This document shows, one piece after another, positions 1-6,339 of a stretch of 11,570 bases of DNA. The DNA is from Fidelibacterota bacterium (lineage in GTDB: Bacteria; Fidelibacterota; JAANXI01). The stretch is from assembly GCA_018263365.1 (NCBI GenBank), contig JAANXI010000082.1, forward strand, positions 1 through 11,570, given 5' to 3'. The position numbers and the translations under genes were made by a program. The notes below the pieces were generated by a model. The model was not told where the DNA came from. It did no database searches and worked only from the letters and a program-made list of their open reading frames with translations. Numbering within the stretch: position 1 is the first letter of the stretch; every line of letters begins with the position of its first letter.

Positions 1-2261
1 AGCACAATGTCGCCGGATTCGATAGCCACGTCGGTGCCGGTGCCGATGGCCACGCCCACGTTGGCCTGCGTCAGGGCGGGCGCGTCGTTGATGCCGTCGC
101 CGACCATGGCCACGATTTCGCCCTGATCCTGGAGTCGCTTCACTTCGCCGGATTTATCGTCCGGCATCACATTGGCGATAACCCGGTCTATACCGACCTC
201 GGCGGCGATGGCCTGTGCTGTCCGCTCGTTATCGCCGGTTATCATCACCGGCTCCAGTCCGAACGAGCGCAGCGCCTCGATAGCCTGTTTGCTGTCCTCT
301 TTTACCTGATCAGCCACTGCGATTATTCCAGCGACCTCATCATCGATGGCGATAAGCATAGCCGTCTTTGCCTGCTCTTCCAGAGATGCCATGGCTTGCG
401 ATACTTCATCGGAGACGATAATGTCCGATTCCTCCATCAGCGCTTTGGTACCGATACGAACTGTTTTGCCATCGATGTCCGCCCGGATACCCCGACCTGT
501 GATGGCTTTGAAATCCTCCGCGCTGCTCAGTTGACCGTTTCGCAGTTTCGCGTAATTCACAATCGCCTCGCCCAGGGGATGCTCAGAGCCGCTCTCGGCA
601 CTGGCCGCGTAATGAATCAGATCCTCTTCAGCAACACCGTTAAAAACCTGTATGTCGGTAACGCCCGGCGTGCCCTCGGTGATGGTGCCGGTCTTATCCA
701 GCACGATAGTTGTGACATCCTTCATGCTCTGGATGGCAGCTCCTTTTCGGATGAGCACACCGTTCTCGGCGCCCATGCCGGATCCGACCATCAACGCGGT
801 CGGCGTGGCGAGTCCGAGTGCACATGGACAGGCGATGACCAGCACCGCGATGGCGGCGTAAAACGCCAGCGCAACAGCGCCCATGTTCGGATTCACCCAC
901 GGGATAAATCCAGCTGCCCATTCGGCTATTCCGCCAAAAAAACCGGGAAAAATCAGCCAGGATGCCAGTGTCAGCAGCGCTACACCAATGACCACCGGCA
1001 CGAACACGCCGGTAATCCGGTCGGCGAACTCCTGGATCGGCACCTTGGAGCCCTGCGCCTCTTCCACCATCCTGATGACTTGGCTCAGGAAGGTCTCCTT
1101 GCCGACCTTAGTGGCGCGGACTTTCAATACCCCGTTCTTATTAATCGTCGCGCCAATAACCTCATCATCTTTGGACTTTTCGACGGGCATGGATTCGCCG
1201 GTGGCCAGCGACTCGTCCACACTGCTAAAGCCGTCGACAACCACGCCATCGGTGGGAATCTTTTCGCCGGGACGCACAATCATGATGTCGCCCTTCTGCA
1301 ACTCCCGGACAGGAATACTGTGTTCTTCTCCATCGTGCTCGACACGGGCCTCTTTAGCCTCAAGGGTGAGCAGCTTTTTAATCGCCTGGGAGGCGCGTCC
1401 CTTGGCCTTGGTCTCCACGTAGCGTCCTGTAAGATGAAACGCCATGATCATTCCGGCGATGCCGGCGAAGCTGTGAAACGCCGGACCGATGCCGAATTGG
1501 TGCAGGAGCGAGACGAATCCCGTTGCCAGAGACGCCAGCGTACCCATGGCGATGAGCACGTCCATATTCGGCGCCAGGTGAGTTGCGGACTTCCATGCGC
1601 TTCGAATCGTCTCCCAGCCGGGATAAAAGATCGCCACGGCTGAGAGTAGAATCATGCCGATATCGTAACCGATCTTGCCGAGAAACGTGTAGCCAAAGAA
1701 CATCTCCGGGATCATCCAGAGAATAATCGGAATGGTGACGCCCCAGGCCCACCACATCTTCTCCCAGGCGTCATCGACTTTACGCTGATCCTTGTCCATT
1801 TCCGATTCCACTTCCGCCGGCTCATCAGAAGATTCCTCTTCGATTACTTCATAGCCGACACTATCGACAGCCGCTACAAAATCGCGAAAGGTAGCGGCGT
1901 TGGAATCGTATTTCACCTGCGCAGTTTCTGTCGCCAGGTTCACCGAAGCTTCACGGACACCTTCGACATTCGAAAGCGCCTTCTCCACGGAACTGACGCA
2001 ACTCGCACAGTGCATCCCTTCAACTTGTAAAGTTTTCGTCGCCAGATTGTCACGGACATCGTAGCCAACGTCCTCTACAGCCTTCTTGAAATCATCGAAG
2101 TCGACCGAATCTTCATCATACTCCACCGACGCCGATTCCGTGGCCAGGTTGACCGTCGCCACCTTGACGCCCGGAACCTTCTTCAATGATTTCTCCACCG
2201 ACGCCACGCAACTGGCGCAGTGCATGCCTTCTATTTCCAGAGTTGTCTTTTTATCACTCAT
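1..2261 (-). CDS. copA: Copper-exporting P1B-type ATPase CopA (3' end beyond the window)
   Basis: Inner-membrane pump that couples ATP hydrolysis to Cu(I) export from the cytoplasm. The frame is open without interruption for 753 codons and leaves the window before transmembrane helices 7 and 8. Two N-terminal HMA domains each carry GMHCASC (Cys15/18 and Cys85/88) and are so alike that they look like a tandem duplication. An acidic linker follows, then the membrane domain, the actuator loop TGES (354-357), the CPC metal site in helix 6 (478-480), the phosphorylated Asp in DKTGT (Asp522), the HP motif of the nucleotide domain (561-562), TGDN (675-678) and GDGIND (721-726). The order and residues are those of P1B-1 Cu(I) ATPases; the YN and MSS motifs that would confirm specificity lie outside. 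ATG at 2261 has a modest AAAGG seven bases upstream. It lies 215 bp downstream of csoR on the same strand and is probably co-transcribed with it. Confidence 0.96.
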   Translation of the reverse strand, partial: MSDKKTTLEIEGMHCASCVASVEKSLKKVPGVKVATVNLATESASVEYDEDSVDFDDFKKAVEDVGYDVRDNLATKTLQVEGMHCASCVSSVEKALSNVEGVREASVNLATETAQVKYDSNAATFRDFVAAVDSVGYEVIEEESSDEPAEVESEMDKDQRKVDDAWEKMWWAWGVTIPIILWMIPEMFFGYTFLGKIGYDIGMILLSAVAIFYPGWETIRSAWKSATHLAPNMDVLIAMGTLASLATGFVSLLHQFGIGPAFHSFAGIAGMIMAFHLTGRYVETKAKGRASQAIKKLLTLEAKEARVEHDGEEHSIPVRELQKGDIMIVRPGEKIPTDGVVVDGFSSVDESLATGESMPVEKSKDDEVIGATINKNGVLKVRATKVGKETFLSQVIRMVEEAQGSKVPIQEFADRITGVFVPVVIGVALLTLASWLIFPGFFGGIAEWAAGFIPWVNPNMGAVALAFYAAIAVLVIACPCALGLATPTALMVGSGMGAENGVLIRKGAAIQSMKDVTTIVLDKTGTITEGTPGVTDIQVFNGVAEEDLIHYAASAESGSEHPLGEAIVNYAKLRNGQLSSAEDFKAITGRGIRADIDGKTVRIGTKALMEESDIIVSDEVSQAMASLEEQAKTAMLIAIDDEVAGIIAVADQVKEDSKQAIEALRSFGLEPVMITGDNERTAQAIAAEVGIDRVIANVMPDDKSGEVKRLQDQGEIVAMVGDGINDAPALTQANVGVAIGTGTDVAIESGDIV

Positions 2262-2271
2262 GGTAAAACCT

Positions 2272-2353
2272 TTATAGTGTTATAGTGTTCGGGTGTTCAT
2301 GTGTTAAAGTAACCGCGTGTTACAGTGTTTTTGTGTTATCGTGTTATTGTAAA
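2272..2353. repeat. Tandem octamer repeat NNNGTGTT, locus 1
   Basis: From 2274 to 2353 the sequence falls into ten consecutive 8-bp units. Eight of them end in GTGTT (ATAGTGTT twice, then CGG-, CAT-, CGC-, ACA-, TTT- and ATC-GTGTT) and two are decayed (AAAGTAAC, ATTGTAAA). The first three bases vary while the pentamer is kept. It occupies the leader just ahead of copA. On the coding strand it reads AACACNNN. Shorter copies lie at 2847-2878 and 5777-5800. Confidence 0.85.
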
Positions 2354-2439
2354 AACCGTCATGTGTCGAGTGTCCTCAGTCAAGAATCAAGTATCCAGTT
2401 TGAATTCGGTGTTTTTCAGTGTTTCATATTTTTTGTTTT

Positions 2440-2468
2440 TCTCTGCGTTCTTTGCGTCTCTGCGGTGA
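2440..2468. repeat. CTTTGCG-type short tandem repeat after csoR
   Basis: Three imperfect units, TCTCTGCG, TTCTTTGCG and TCTCTGCG, followed by GTGAA. It begins about eight bases beyond the csoR stop codon. A sister copy lies at 3096-3122, in the same position relative to the next gene. Confidence 0.7.
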
Positions 2469-2476
2469 ATCAGTTT

Positions 2477-2761
2477 TCAACCATGTTTGCGGAACTTCGA
2501 CAACACCGTCATCACCTCGTCGATTTTTTCCTGCTTTTTCGCAACATCATCACTTCGCATGGCGTCGGCGACGCAGGTGTGGAGGTGTTGATCCATCACC
2601 AGGTCCTCGACACCTTTGAGTGCCGAAACCACGGAAGCCGTTTGCGTCAGAACATCTATGCAATAACGATCCTCCTCCACCATCTTCTGGAGACCGCGGA
2701 TTTGTCCTTCGATCCGTTTCAGTCGGGTAATAGCCTGTTTCTTCTGTTCATCGTTCATCAT
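2477..2761 (-). CDS. csoR: CsoR-family copper-sensing transcriptional repressor
   Basis: Small all-helical repressor (94 residues, the usual size) of the CsoR/RcnR/FrmR family. Apo-protein binds operator DNA; Cu(I) binding releases it and derepresses export genes. The Cu(I) ligand pattern of characterised CsoR proteins (Cys-x24-His-x3-Cys) is intact as Cys34, His59 and Cys63, with a Tyr just before the first Cys. This favours copper over nickel/cobalt (RcnR) or formaldehyde (FrmR) sensing. The N-terminal RLKRIEGQIRGL helix is the family signature. Two adjacent ATG codons (2761 and 2758) could start it, and only a weak purine-rich SD is visible. It is the first gene of a likely csoR-copA transcript, and an operator-like palindrome sits within its own promoter, pointing to autoregulation. 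Confidence 0.95.
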   Translation of the reverse strand: MMNDEQKKQAITRLKRIEGQIRGLQKMVEEDRYCIDVLTQTASVVSALKGVEDLVMDQHLHTCVADAMRSDDVAKKQEKIDEVMTVLSKFRKHG

Positions 2762-2799
2762 AATAAATTCTCACTTCCCGTTTTCTCCATTTCGCCTGC

Positions 2800-2829
2800 A
2801 ATATACCATACCCCTGTAGGGTATGTCAA
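2800..2829 (-). promoter_or_regulatory. sigma70 promoter of csoR-copA
   Basis: On the minus strand TTGACA (2829-2824) is a perfect -35 box and TATATT (2805-2800) is a good -10 box, separated by 18 bp. It lies about 40 bp upstream of the csoR start. The spacer is nearly filled by the CsoR-like operator, so repressor binding should occlude RNA polymerase. Confidence 0.85.
2807..2825. promoter_or_regulatory. Probable CsoR operator
   Basis: Perfect 7-bp inverted repeat CATACCC/GGGTATG around a 5-bp centre. The ATACCC...GGGTAT, G/C-tract-centred form matches the kind of operator known for CsoR proteins. It lies between the -35 and -10 boxes. The inference that this CsoR binds it rests on position and form. 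Confidence 0.8.
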
Positions 2830-2846
2830 GGGATAACTTCAGTATT

Positions 2847-2878
2847 AGAGTGTTCCGGTGTTTAAGTGTTATAGTTAC
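2847..2878. repeat. Tandem octamer repeat NNNGTGTT, locus 2
   Basis: Units AGAGTGTT, CCGGTGTT, TAAGTGTT and a decayed ATAGTTAC, in strict 8-bp register. It lies just upstream of the csoR promoter. Confidence 0.8.
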
Positions 2879-2963
2879 ACAAGTCTGTTATCCAGAACTA
2901 TGGAAAGAGAGAGCGTGGCTAATGTATCAGTTAATTTGAAAGGGTGGAAACTGGTTGGTAGTC

Positions 2964-2977
2964 CCTGCTTCAGCAGG
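2964..2977. repeat. Small REP-like hairpin (TTCA loop)
   Basis: Perfect CCTGC / GCAGG stem closed by a TTCA tetraloop, in the gene-free stretch between csoR and the cation transporter gene. One of several 4-6-bp stems with TTCC- or TTCA-type loops in this window. No T-tract follows, so it is not a terminator. Confidence 0.6.
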
Positions 2978-3036
2978 TTTTACACTGGAGTGAAAGATAT
3001 CGCGTAAATATTATCCGCGCTCATTCACGTCAATTC

Positions 3037-3061
3037 GCTCCGGAAGGAGCCCTGCCGGGGC
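3037..3061. repeat. REP-like double hairpin (GGAA/TTCC loop)
   Basis: GCTCC / GGAGC stem with loop GGAA (TTCC on the other strand) at 3037-3050. It is followed directly by an overlapping GCCC / GGGC stem at 3049-3061. Resembles REP palindromes. The whole 2879-3131 interval holds only these elements and the CTTTGCG repeat; no gene is apparent. Confidence 0.6.
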
Positions 3062-3095
3062 GGTTTGGATTTTTTTCAGTGGTTAGTCAGTTTTC

Positions 3096-3122
3096 TTCTT
3101 TGCGTCTTCGCGCCTTTGCGGT
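3096..3122. repeat. CTTTGCG-type short tandem repeat after the cation transporter gene
   Basis: Units TTCTTTGCG, TCTTCGCG and CCTTTGCG followed by GTTA. It begins about nine bases beyond the stop codon of the minus-strand transporter gene, the same placement as the copy behind csoR. Confidence 0.7.
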
Positions 3123-3131
3123 TATGCTTTT

Positions 3132-3761
3132 TTAATCGTGCTCATCCTCAAAGCCTTCCATCCCTTCCTTAATCAGCCAGGGAACCATGAGCAGTGCTGC
3201 CGCAGGATCCGCCCACCAGAGATTATCAAAGATGGCATTCAGTGAGAGACCAAACAATAGTGCGAATGAGAGGTAGGTACACGCCAGAGTTTCCTTGGCT
3301 TCCGAACGAAGTGCGCCGCTCTGGAGATGATCGGCTGCCCGGAATTTGAAAAAAGCCAGGATCGGCATAATAATCAGCGACAAAATGGCGAGGACTATGC
3401 CAACCACACTTTCGGAGGGGGCTTGCTGGTTGAGCAGGGTGATGATGGCATCAATGGTGACATAGGCAGCCAGCAGGAAAAACGTGATACCAACAAACCG
3501 GTGAACGCGCGTTTCGGCTGCCTCTATTTCCGCCTCTGATCCTCCGCTTGTTTCCACGGAGACGCGCCAGAGCAGCACACCAGCAGCGGCCGATTCGATT
3601 ATACTGTCAAATCCAAAGCCGACCAGCGCATTGCTGTCCGCGGCAAACCCCGACCAGAGCGCCACCGCGGCCTCGGCGATGTTATAGAAGAGCGTTCCCA
3701 GCACCAGCCAATACGCAATCTTGGCCCAGTCCCGTTCGCGCGATTGTGTCATATATTCCAT
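3132..3761 (-). CDS. CDF/TMEM163-like cation transporter, short form without the cytoplasmic domain
   Basis: A 209-residue integral membrane protein with about six hydrophobic segments (roughly 14-36, 45-66, 88-110, 119-139, 158-178 and 183-197). It resembles the membrane part of cation diffusion facilitators, which export divalent metals such as Zn(II) by proton antiport. It stops shortly after the last helix, so the usual C-terminal metal-binding domain is absent. Helix 2 has the DSIIE motif (Asp52, Glu56) where CDFs have DxxxD. The helix-5 motif, anchored by ALRSEAKETLAC, places Glu157 and Cys161 where YiiP has HxxxD. The site therefore seems altered and the substrate is uncertain. GGAG lies 11 bases before the chosen ATG; Met4 is an alternative start. 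Proximity to csoR-copA suggests a metal role. Confidence 0.8.
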   Translation of the reverse strand: MEYMTQSRERDWAKIAYWLVLGTLFYNIAEAAVALWSGFAADSNALVGFGFDSIIESAAAGVLLWRVSVETSGGSEAEIEAAETRVHRFVGITFFLLAAYVTIDAIITLLNQQAPSESVVGIVLAILSLIIMPILAFFKFRAADHLQSGALRSEAKETLACTYLSFALLFGLSLNAIFDNLWWADPAAALLMVPWLIKEGMEGFEDEHD

Positions 3762-3977
3762 TACGGTGTTTTCTCCGGTGATTCTTTCGGGAATCTACCT
3801 CGCAGGAGATTCAGGGACAATGAAAAGTGCTGGCCTTTTCACCTTGTGGATTTGCGCCGGGTTTTCTTATCAGATTTGAGAAATGAACTGCGGGACACCC
3901 CGATGCTAATATTGGGCGGGATGTCTCTGTTACTGATCTCCCGGAAATTTTCAGGTTCCTGAGCAACGCAGGGTCGT

Positions 3978-4006
3978 GCAGGATGGTTCAGGTTGGGACA
4001 TCCTGC
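3978..4006. repeat. Inverted repeat GCAGGATG / CATCCTGC
   Basis: Perfect 8-bp arms (3978-3985 and 3999-4006) with a 13-bp spacer, in the gdhA upstream region. No T-tract follows, so a terminator is unlikely. It could be a regulator site or a fold in a long leader. Confidence 0.5.
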
Positions 4007-4179
4007 CAGGACGTGCCGCGACAGTACCGGACGAAAAATGGTTGCTCCGGACTGCGACCGCTTTCACCATCTTGCCTGGGGCTGTTGGTGTATTTGCGTT
4101 GGCATAATCGGCTAGTCCTCTTGCGGAAATTGCGGGTGTGATTTTCAGGTACTATTTTTGCTAATTACTAAGCACGCCA

Positions 4180-4196
4180 AATGCGATGAACGCATT
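4180..4196. repeat. Inverted repeat AATGCG / CGCATT upstream of gdhA
   Basis: Perfect 6-bp arms with a 5-bp centre. The pairing continues outward to CCAA...TTGG if one extra A is bulged. Possible operator, but nothing identifies a regulator. Confidence 0.4.
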
Positions 4197-4258
4197 GGGA
4201 GGGGGCGCTAACACTATGCAGTATGATTTTACTTGTAAATGATTTCGGGTTCCCTCAT

Positions 4259-4287
4259 TTTACACCATCTTACTTCGAGGGTACATA
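4259..4287 (+). promoter_or_regulatory. Tentative gdhA promoter
   Basis: TTTACA (5/6 match to the -35 consensus) and TACATA (weak -10) separated by 17 bp, about 80 bp before the gdhA start. The -10 box is poor, so this is only a candidate. Confidence 0.3.
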
Positions 4288-4353
4288 TTAATTTTTCAGG
4301 GAAGTCCACGTACACTCAATACATGCGTACTTTTAATGCAATGACTAATGAAT

Positions 4354-4361
4354 AGGAGGGG
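4354..4361 (+). promoter_or_regulatory. Strong Shine-Dalgarno site of gdhA
   Basis: AGGAGGGG lies six bases before the ATG at 4368 and fixes this start. The gap is ACCCCC, giving an odd GGGGACCCCC block. The C-run could pair with the SD only in trans or in an alternative fold, since a one-base loop is not possible. Confidence 0.85.
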
Positions 4362-4367
4362 ACCCCC

Positions 4368-5705
4368 ATGTACCGATCTGTGAATGAATTCATGGATACT
4401 GTTGTAGCACGTAATCCTGGAGAAAAAGAATTTCACCAGGCGATCAGGGAGGTCATCGAATCGTTATGGGATTTTCTGCAGGAGCATCCGCGGTATATGC
4501 ACTCGAAAATCCTGGAGCGGATTGTGGAGCCGGAGCGGGTGCTTATGTTCCGCGTGCCCTGGACGAATGACCGGGGTGAAGTGGAAGTTAACCGGGGATT
4601 CCGCGTGGAATTTAACTCGGCGATTGGCCCGTACAAGGGCGGCCTGCGGTTTCATCCGTCGGTTAATCTGGGCATCCTGAAGTTTTTGGGGTTTGAACAG
4701 GTATTTAAAAACAGTTTAACAACGTTGCCTATGGGCGGCGGCAAAGGTGGATCTGATTTTGACCCCAAGGGCAAATCTGATAACGAAGTGATGCGATTCT
4801 GCCAGTCGTTTATGACGGAATTGCAGCGACATATCGGTCCGGATACGGACGTACCTGCCGGCGATATCGGCGTGGGCGGCCGGGAAATCGGTTTCCTGTT
4901 TGGTCAGTATAAACGTCTTCGTAACGAGTTTACCGGCGTTCTGACCGGGAAAGCGTTGAATTGGGGCGGCAGCCTGGTTCGTCCGGAAGCCACCGGATAT
5001 GGTACGGTCTATTTTGCCAAAGAGGTGCTGGCGACGCGTGATGAGTCGTTGGAAGGCAAAACGGTGGCCATTTCCGGTTCCGGGAACGTGGCGCAGCATG
5101 CCACGGAGAAGGTCATTGAGCTGGGTGGCAAAGTGGTGACGCTGTCTGACTCCAACGGTAGTATCTACGATCCTGATGGCATTGACACCGAAAAACTCGA
5201 ATACATCATGCATCTGAAGAATGTGGAACGCGGACGCATTAAAGAGTACGCAGCAAAATATGATGTGGAGTACTGGGAAAATGAACGTCCGTGGAAAGCC
5301 AAATGTGATGTGGCGCTTCCGTGTGCGACCCAGAACGAGATCAACGCTGACGAAGCACAAACGCTGATTGACAATGGTTGCTTCTGCGTGACCGAGGGCG
5401 CCAATATGCCGTCCGAACCGGGCGCCATTGATATCTATCTGGAAAACAAGATTCTCTATGGTCCGGGTAAAGCGGCCAACGCTGGCGGCGTGTCTGTCTC
5501 CGGCCTGGAAATGAGCCAGAACAGTATGCGCATCAACTGGACTCGCGAAGAAGTGGATACGAGACTGCAAAACATCATGAGGGATATCCACGGACAGTGT
5601 GTGAAATACGGTGAAGACGGTGAGTTTGTCAACTATATGCGTGGGGCCAACATCGCGGGATTCATTAAAGTTGCAGACTCCATGCTGGATCAGGGCGTCG
5701 TGTAA
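4368..5705 (+). CDS. gdhA: Glutamate dehydrogenase GdhA, probably NADP-specific
   Basis: Cytoplasmic homohexameric enzyme that reductively aminates 2-oxoglutarate with ammonium to glutamate, joining nitrogen assimilation to the TCA cycle. At 445 residues it has the normal length of the hexameric bacterial class. The substrate-domain signature LPMGGGKGGSDFDPKGKS holds the catalytic Lys126, and PAGDIGVG holds the catalytic Asp166. The Rossmann GSGNVA (237-242) binds the dinucleotide. Ser260-Asp-Ser after the second strand resembles the E. coli NADP enzyme, so EC 1.4.1.4 is favoured; coenzyme preference is inferred. The start is set by AGGAGGGG six bases upstream. It is monocistronic, transcribed away from the cation transporter gene and towards the receiver/ATP-grasp gene, and ends at a strong terminator 27 bases after the stop. 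No frameshift or missing catalytic residue is seen. Confidence 0.97.
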   Translation: MYRSVNEFMDTVVARNPGEKEFHQAIREVIESLWDFLQEHPRYMHSKILERIVEPERVLMFRVPWTNDRGEVEVNRGFRVEFNSAIGPYKGGLRFHPSVNLGILKFLGFEQVFKNSLTTLPMGGGKGGSDFDPKGKSDNEVMRFCQSFMTELQRHIGPDTDVPAGDIGVGGREIGFLFGQYKRLRNEFTGVLTGKALNWGGSLVRPEATGYGTVYFAKEVLATRDESLEGKTVAISGSGNVAQHATEKVIELGGKVVTLSDSNGSIYDPDGIDTEKLEYIMHLKNVERGRIKEYAAKYDVEYWENERPWKAKCDVALPCATQNEINADEAQTLIDNGCFCVTEGANMPSEPGAIDIYLENKILYGPGKAANAGGVSVSGLEMSQNSMRINWTREEVDTRLQNIMRDIHGQCVKYGEDGEFVNYMRGANIAGFIKVADSMLDQGVV

Positions 5706-5731
5706 TTCCATACGCTCCATCGGGCAGTTTC

Positions 5732-5770
5732 AAAACGGCAGTGCGGGTTTCACCGTGCTGCCGTTTTTTT
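5732..5770 (+). terminator. Rho-independent terminator of gdhA
   Basis: A 15-bp stem: AAAACGGCAG plus TGCGG (5732-5746) pairs with CCGTG plus CTGCCGTTTT (5753-5767), including two G-T pairs. The loop is GTTTCA and a run of seven T follows. The A-tract on the left arm means it could also act on the opposite strand. Confidence 0.93.
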
Positions 5771-5776
5771 ATTACT

Positions 5777-5800
5777 TTAGTGTTCAGATGTTCGAGTGTT
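5777..5800. repeat. Tandem octamer repeat NNNGTGTT, locus 3
   Basis: Units TTAGTGTT, CAGATGTT and CGAGTGTT in strict 8-bp register, just after the gdhA terminator. Confidence 0.7.
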
Positions 5801-5860
5801 TCCGCCACGCAAGTTGGAGCCTTTCGTAAGCGAGTTGCAGACAGTCACTGAAATAGCACG

Positions 5861-5902
5861 CTGATAACACAGATTGAACAGATTATCACTGATTATAATC
5901 AG
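5861..5902. repeat. 9-10-bp GATT tandem repeat ending in a palindrome
   Basis: Units CTGATAACA, CAGATTGAA, CAGATTATCA and CTGATTATAA, then TCAG. The last 14 bases (5889-5902, CTGATTATAATCAG) form a perfect palindrome. No coding content. Confidence 0.65.
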
Positions 5903-5926
5903 AGTATGCATGGCCATTTTTGCGTT

Positions 5927-5963
5927 TGGCGGCAGTCTTCCGCCATTGTTCCCTTCCAGGGAC
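5927..5963. repeat. Pair of small hairpins (TGGCGG stem; TTCC-type loop)
   Basis: TGGCGG / CCGCCA with a 7-base loop at 5927-5945, followed by TCCC / GGGA around TTCCA at about 5950-5962. The second belongs with the other TTCC-loop elements of the window. Confidence 0.5.
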
Positions 5964-6004
5964 TGGAGTACCATTCGTCAAGAAAACCCGAGTCATCGCG
6001 CGCC

Positions 6005-6049
6005 GGAAAAAGGAAGTAAGGTATAAGGAAATAGGGAATACGGAAAAAT
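6005..6049. repeat. 7-8-bp GGAAATA-type tandem repeat
   Basis: Six purine-rich units: GGAAAAA, GGAAGTAA, GGTATAA, GGAAATA, GGGAATAC and GGAAAAAT. Each begins with GG; the length alternates between 7 and 8. Confidence 0.6.
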
Positions 6050-6064
6050 GGAGCGTTGGTCAAT

Positions 6065-6084
6065 CCCAGCCCTGAAGGACTGGG
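6065..6084. repeat. REP-like hairpin (TGAA/TTCA loop)
   Basis: CCCAG / CTGGG outer stem. The inner bases CCCTGAAGGA pair imperfectly around TGAA (TTCA on the other strand). Same design as the hairpins at 2964, 3037 and 6154. Confidence 0.55.
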
Positions 6085-6153
6085 CTAGAATTTTGCAAAC
6101 TCTGTAAAGCGCACTCCTCGTTTCACCATTCACGATTAGTGTCCTCCACGGGA

Positions 6154-6167
6154 GTCCCTTCCGGGAC
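6154..6167. repeat. REP-like hairpin (TTCC loop)
   Basis: Perfect GTCCC / GGGAC stem with TTCC tetraloop. Confidence 0.6.
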
Positions 6168-6207
6168 AAGTATTCCATGCAAGCCCACACAAGCGACGTT
6201 TCACGTC

Positions 6208-6339
6208 TGTCATCTCGAGCGACCCGGTTTTTGGGGAGACGAGAGATCTTGTATGGAAGTCTGCTGTGGTAATAATCACGATTTCTTCCCGTAGGGATCT
6301 CTGGTGAGTTGACTCCGCTGTGCTCCGCCCGAAATGACA
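6208..6339. repeat. 132-bp imperfect palindromic element (MITE/REP-like)
   Basis: The ends are inverted copies: TGTCATCTCGAGCG (6208-6221) and, read in reverse complement, TGTCATTTCGGGCG (6326-6339), 12 of 14 identical. Inner matches continue the arms: AGAGATC at 6242-6248 faces GATCTCT at 6296-6302, and GGAAG at 6255-6259 faces CTTCC at 6285-6289, so each arm is about 50 bp. It has no coding capacity. It ends 28 bp from the stop of the minus-strand receiver/ATP-grasp gene and could serve as its terminator. No clear target-site duplication is visible. Confidence 0.75.

Larger units (their letters stand above)
3762..4367. other. Divergent intergenic region between the cation transporter gene and gdhA
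   Basis: 606 bp with no convincing gene; the short open frames have no recognisable content and no SD. It must hold the promoters of both flanking genes. Visible structure: an 8-bp inverted repeat with a 13-bp spacer (3978-4006), a 6-bp inverted repeat (4180-4196), a tentative gdhA promoter (4259-4287) and the gdhA SD. Confidence 0.7.

Noticed and set aside
396..1643. A 415-codon plus-strand open frame opposite copA
   Set aside because: It is antisense to a frame with every P1B ATPase motif in order. Its translation is His/Arg-rich with no family likeness, and it has no SD.
1..2261. copA as a truncated or frameshifted pseudogene
   Set aside because: The frame agrees at HMA, TGES, CPC, DKTGT, HP and GDGIND. 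It is cut only by the window edge.
2272..2353. CRISPR array
   Set aside because: The units are 8 bp with no spacers of 30 or so bases and no cas genes nearby.
3978..4006. Terminator or attenuator upstream of gdhA
   Set aside because: An 8-bp inverted repeat is present but there is no T-tract on either strand and the loop is 13 bases.
4716..5720. A 334-codon minus-strand open frame opposite gdhA
   Set aside because: It mirrors the codon structure of a fully conserved glutamate dehydrogenase and shows no recognisable domain.
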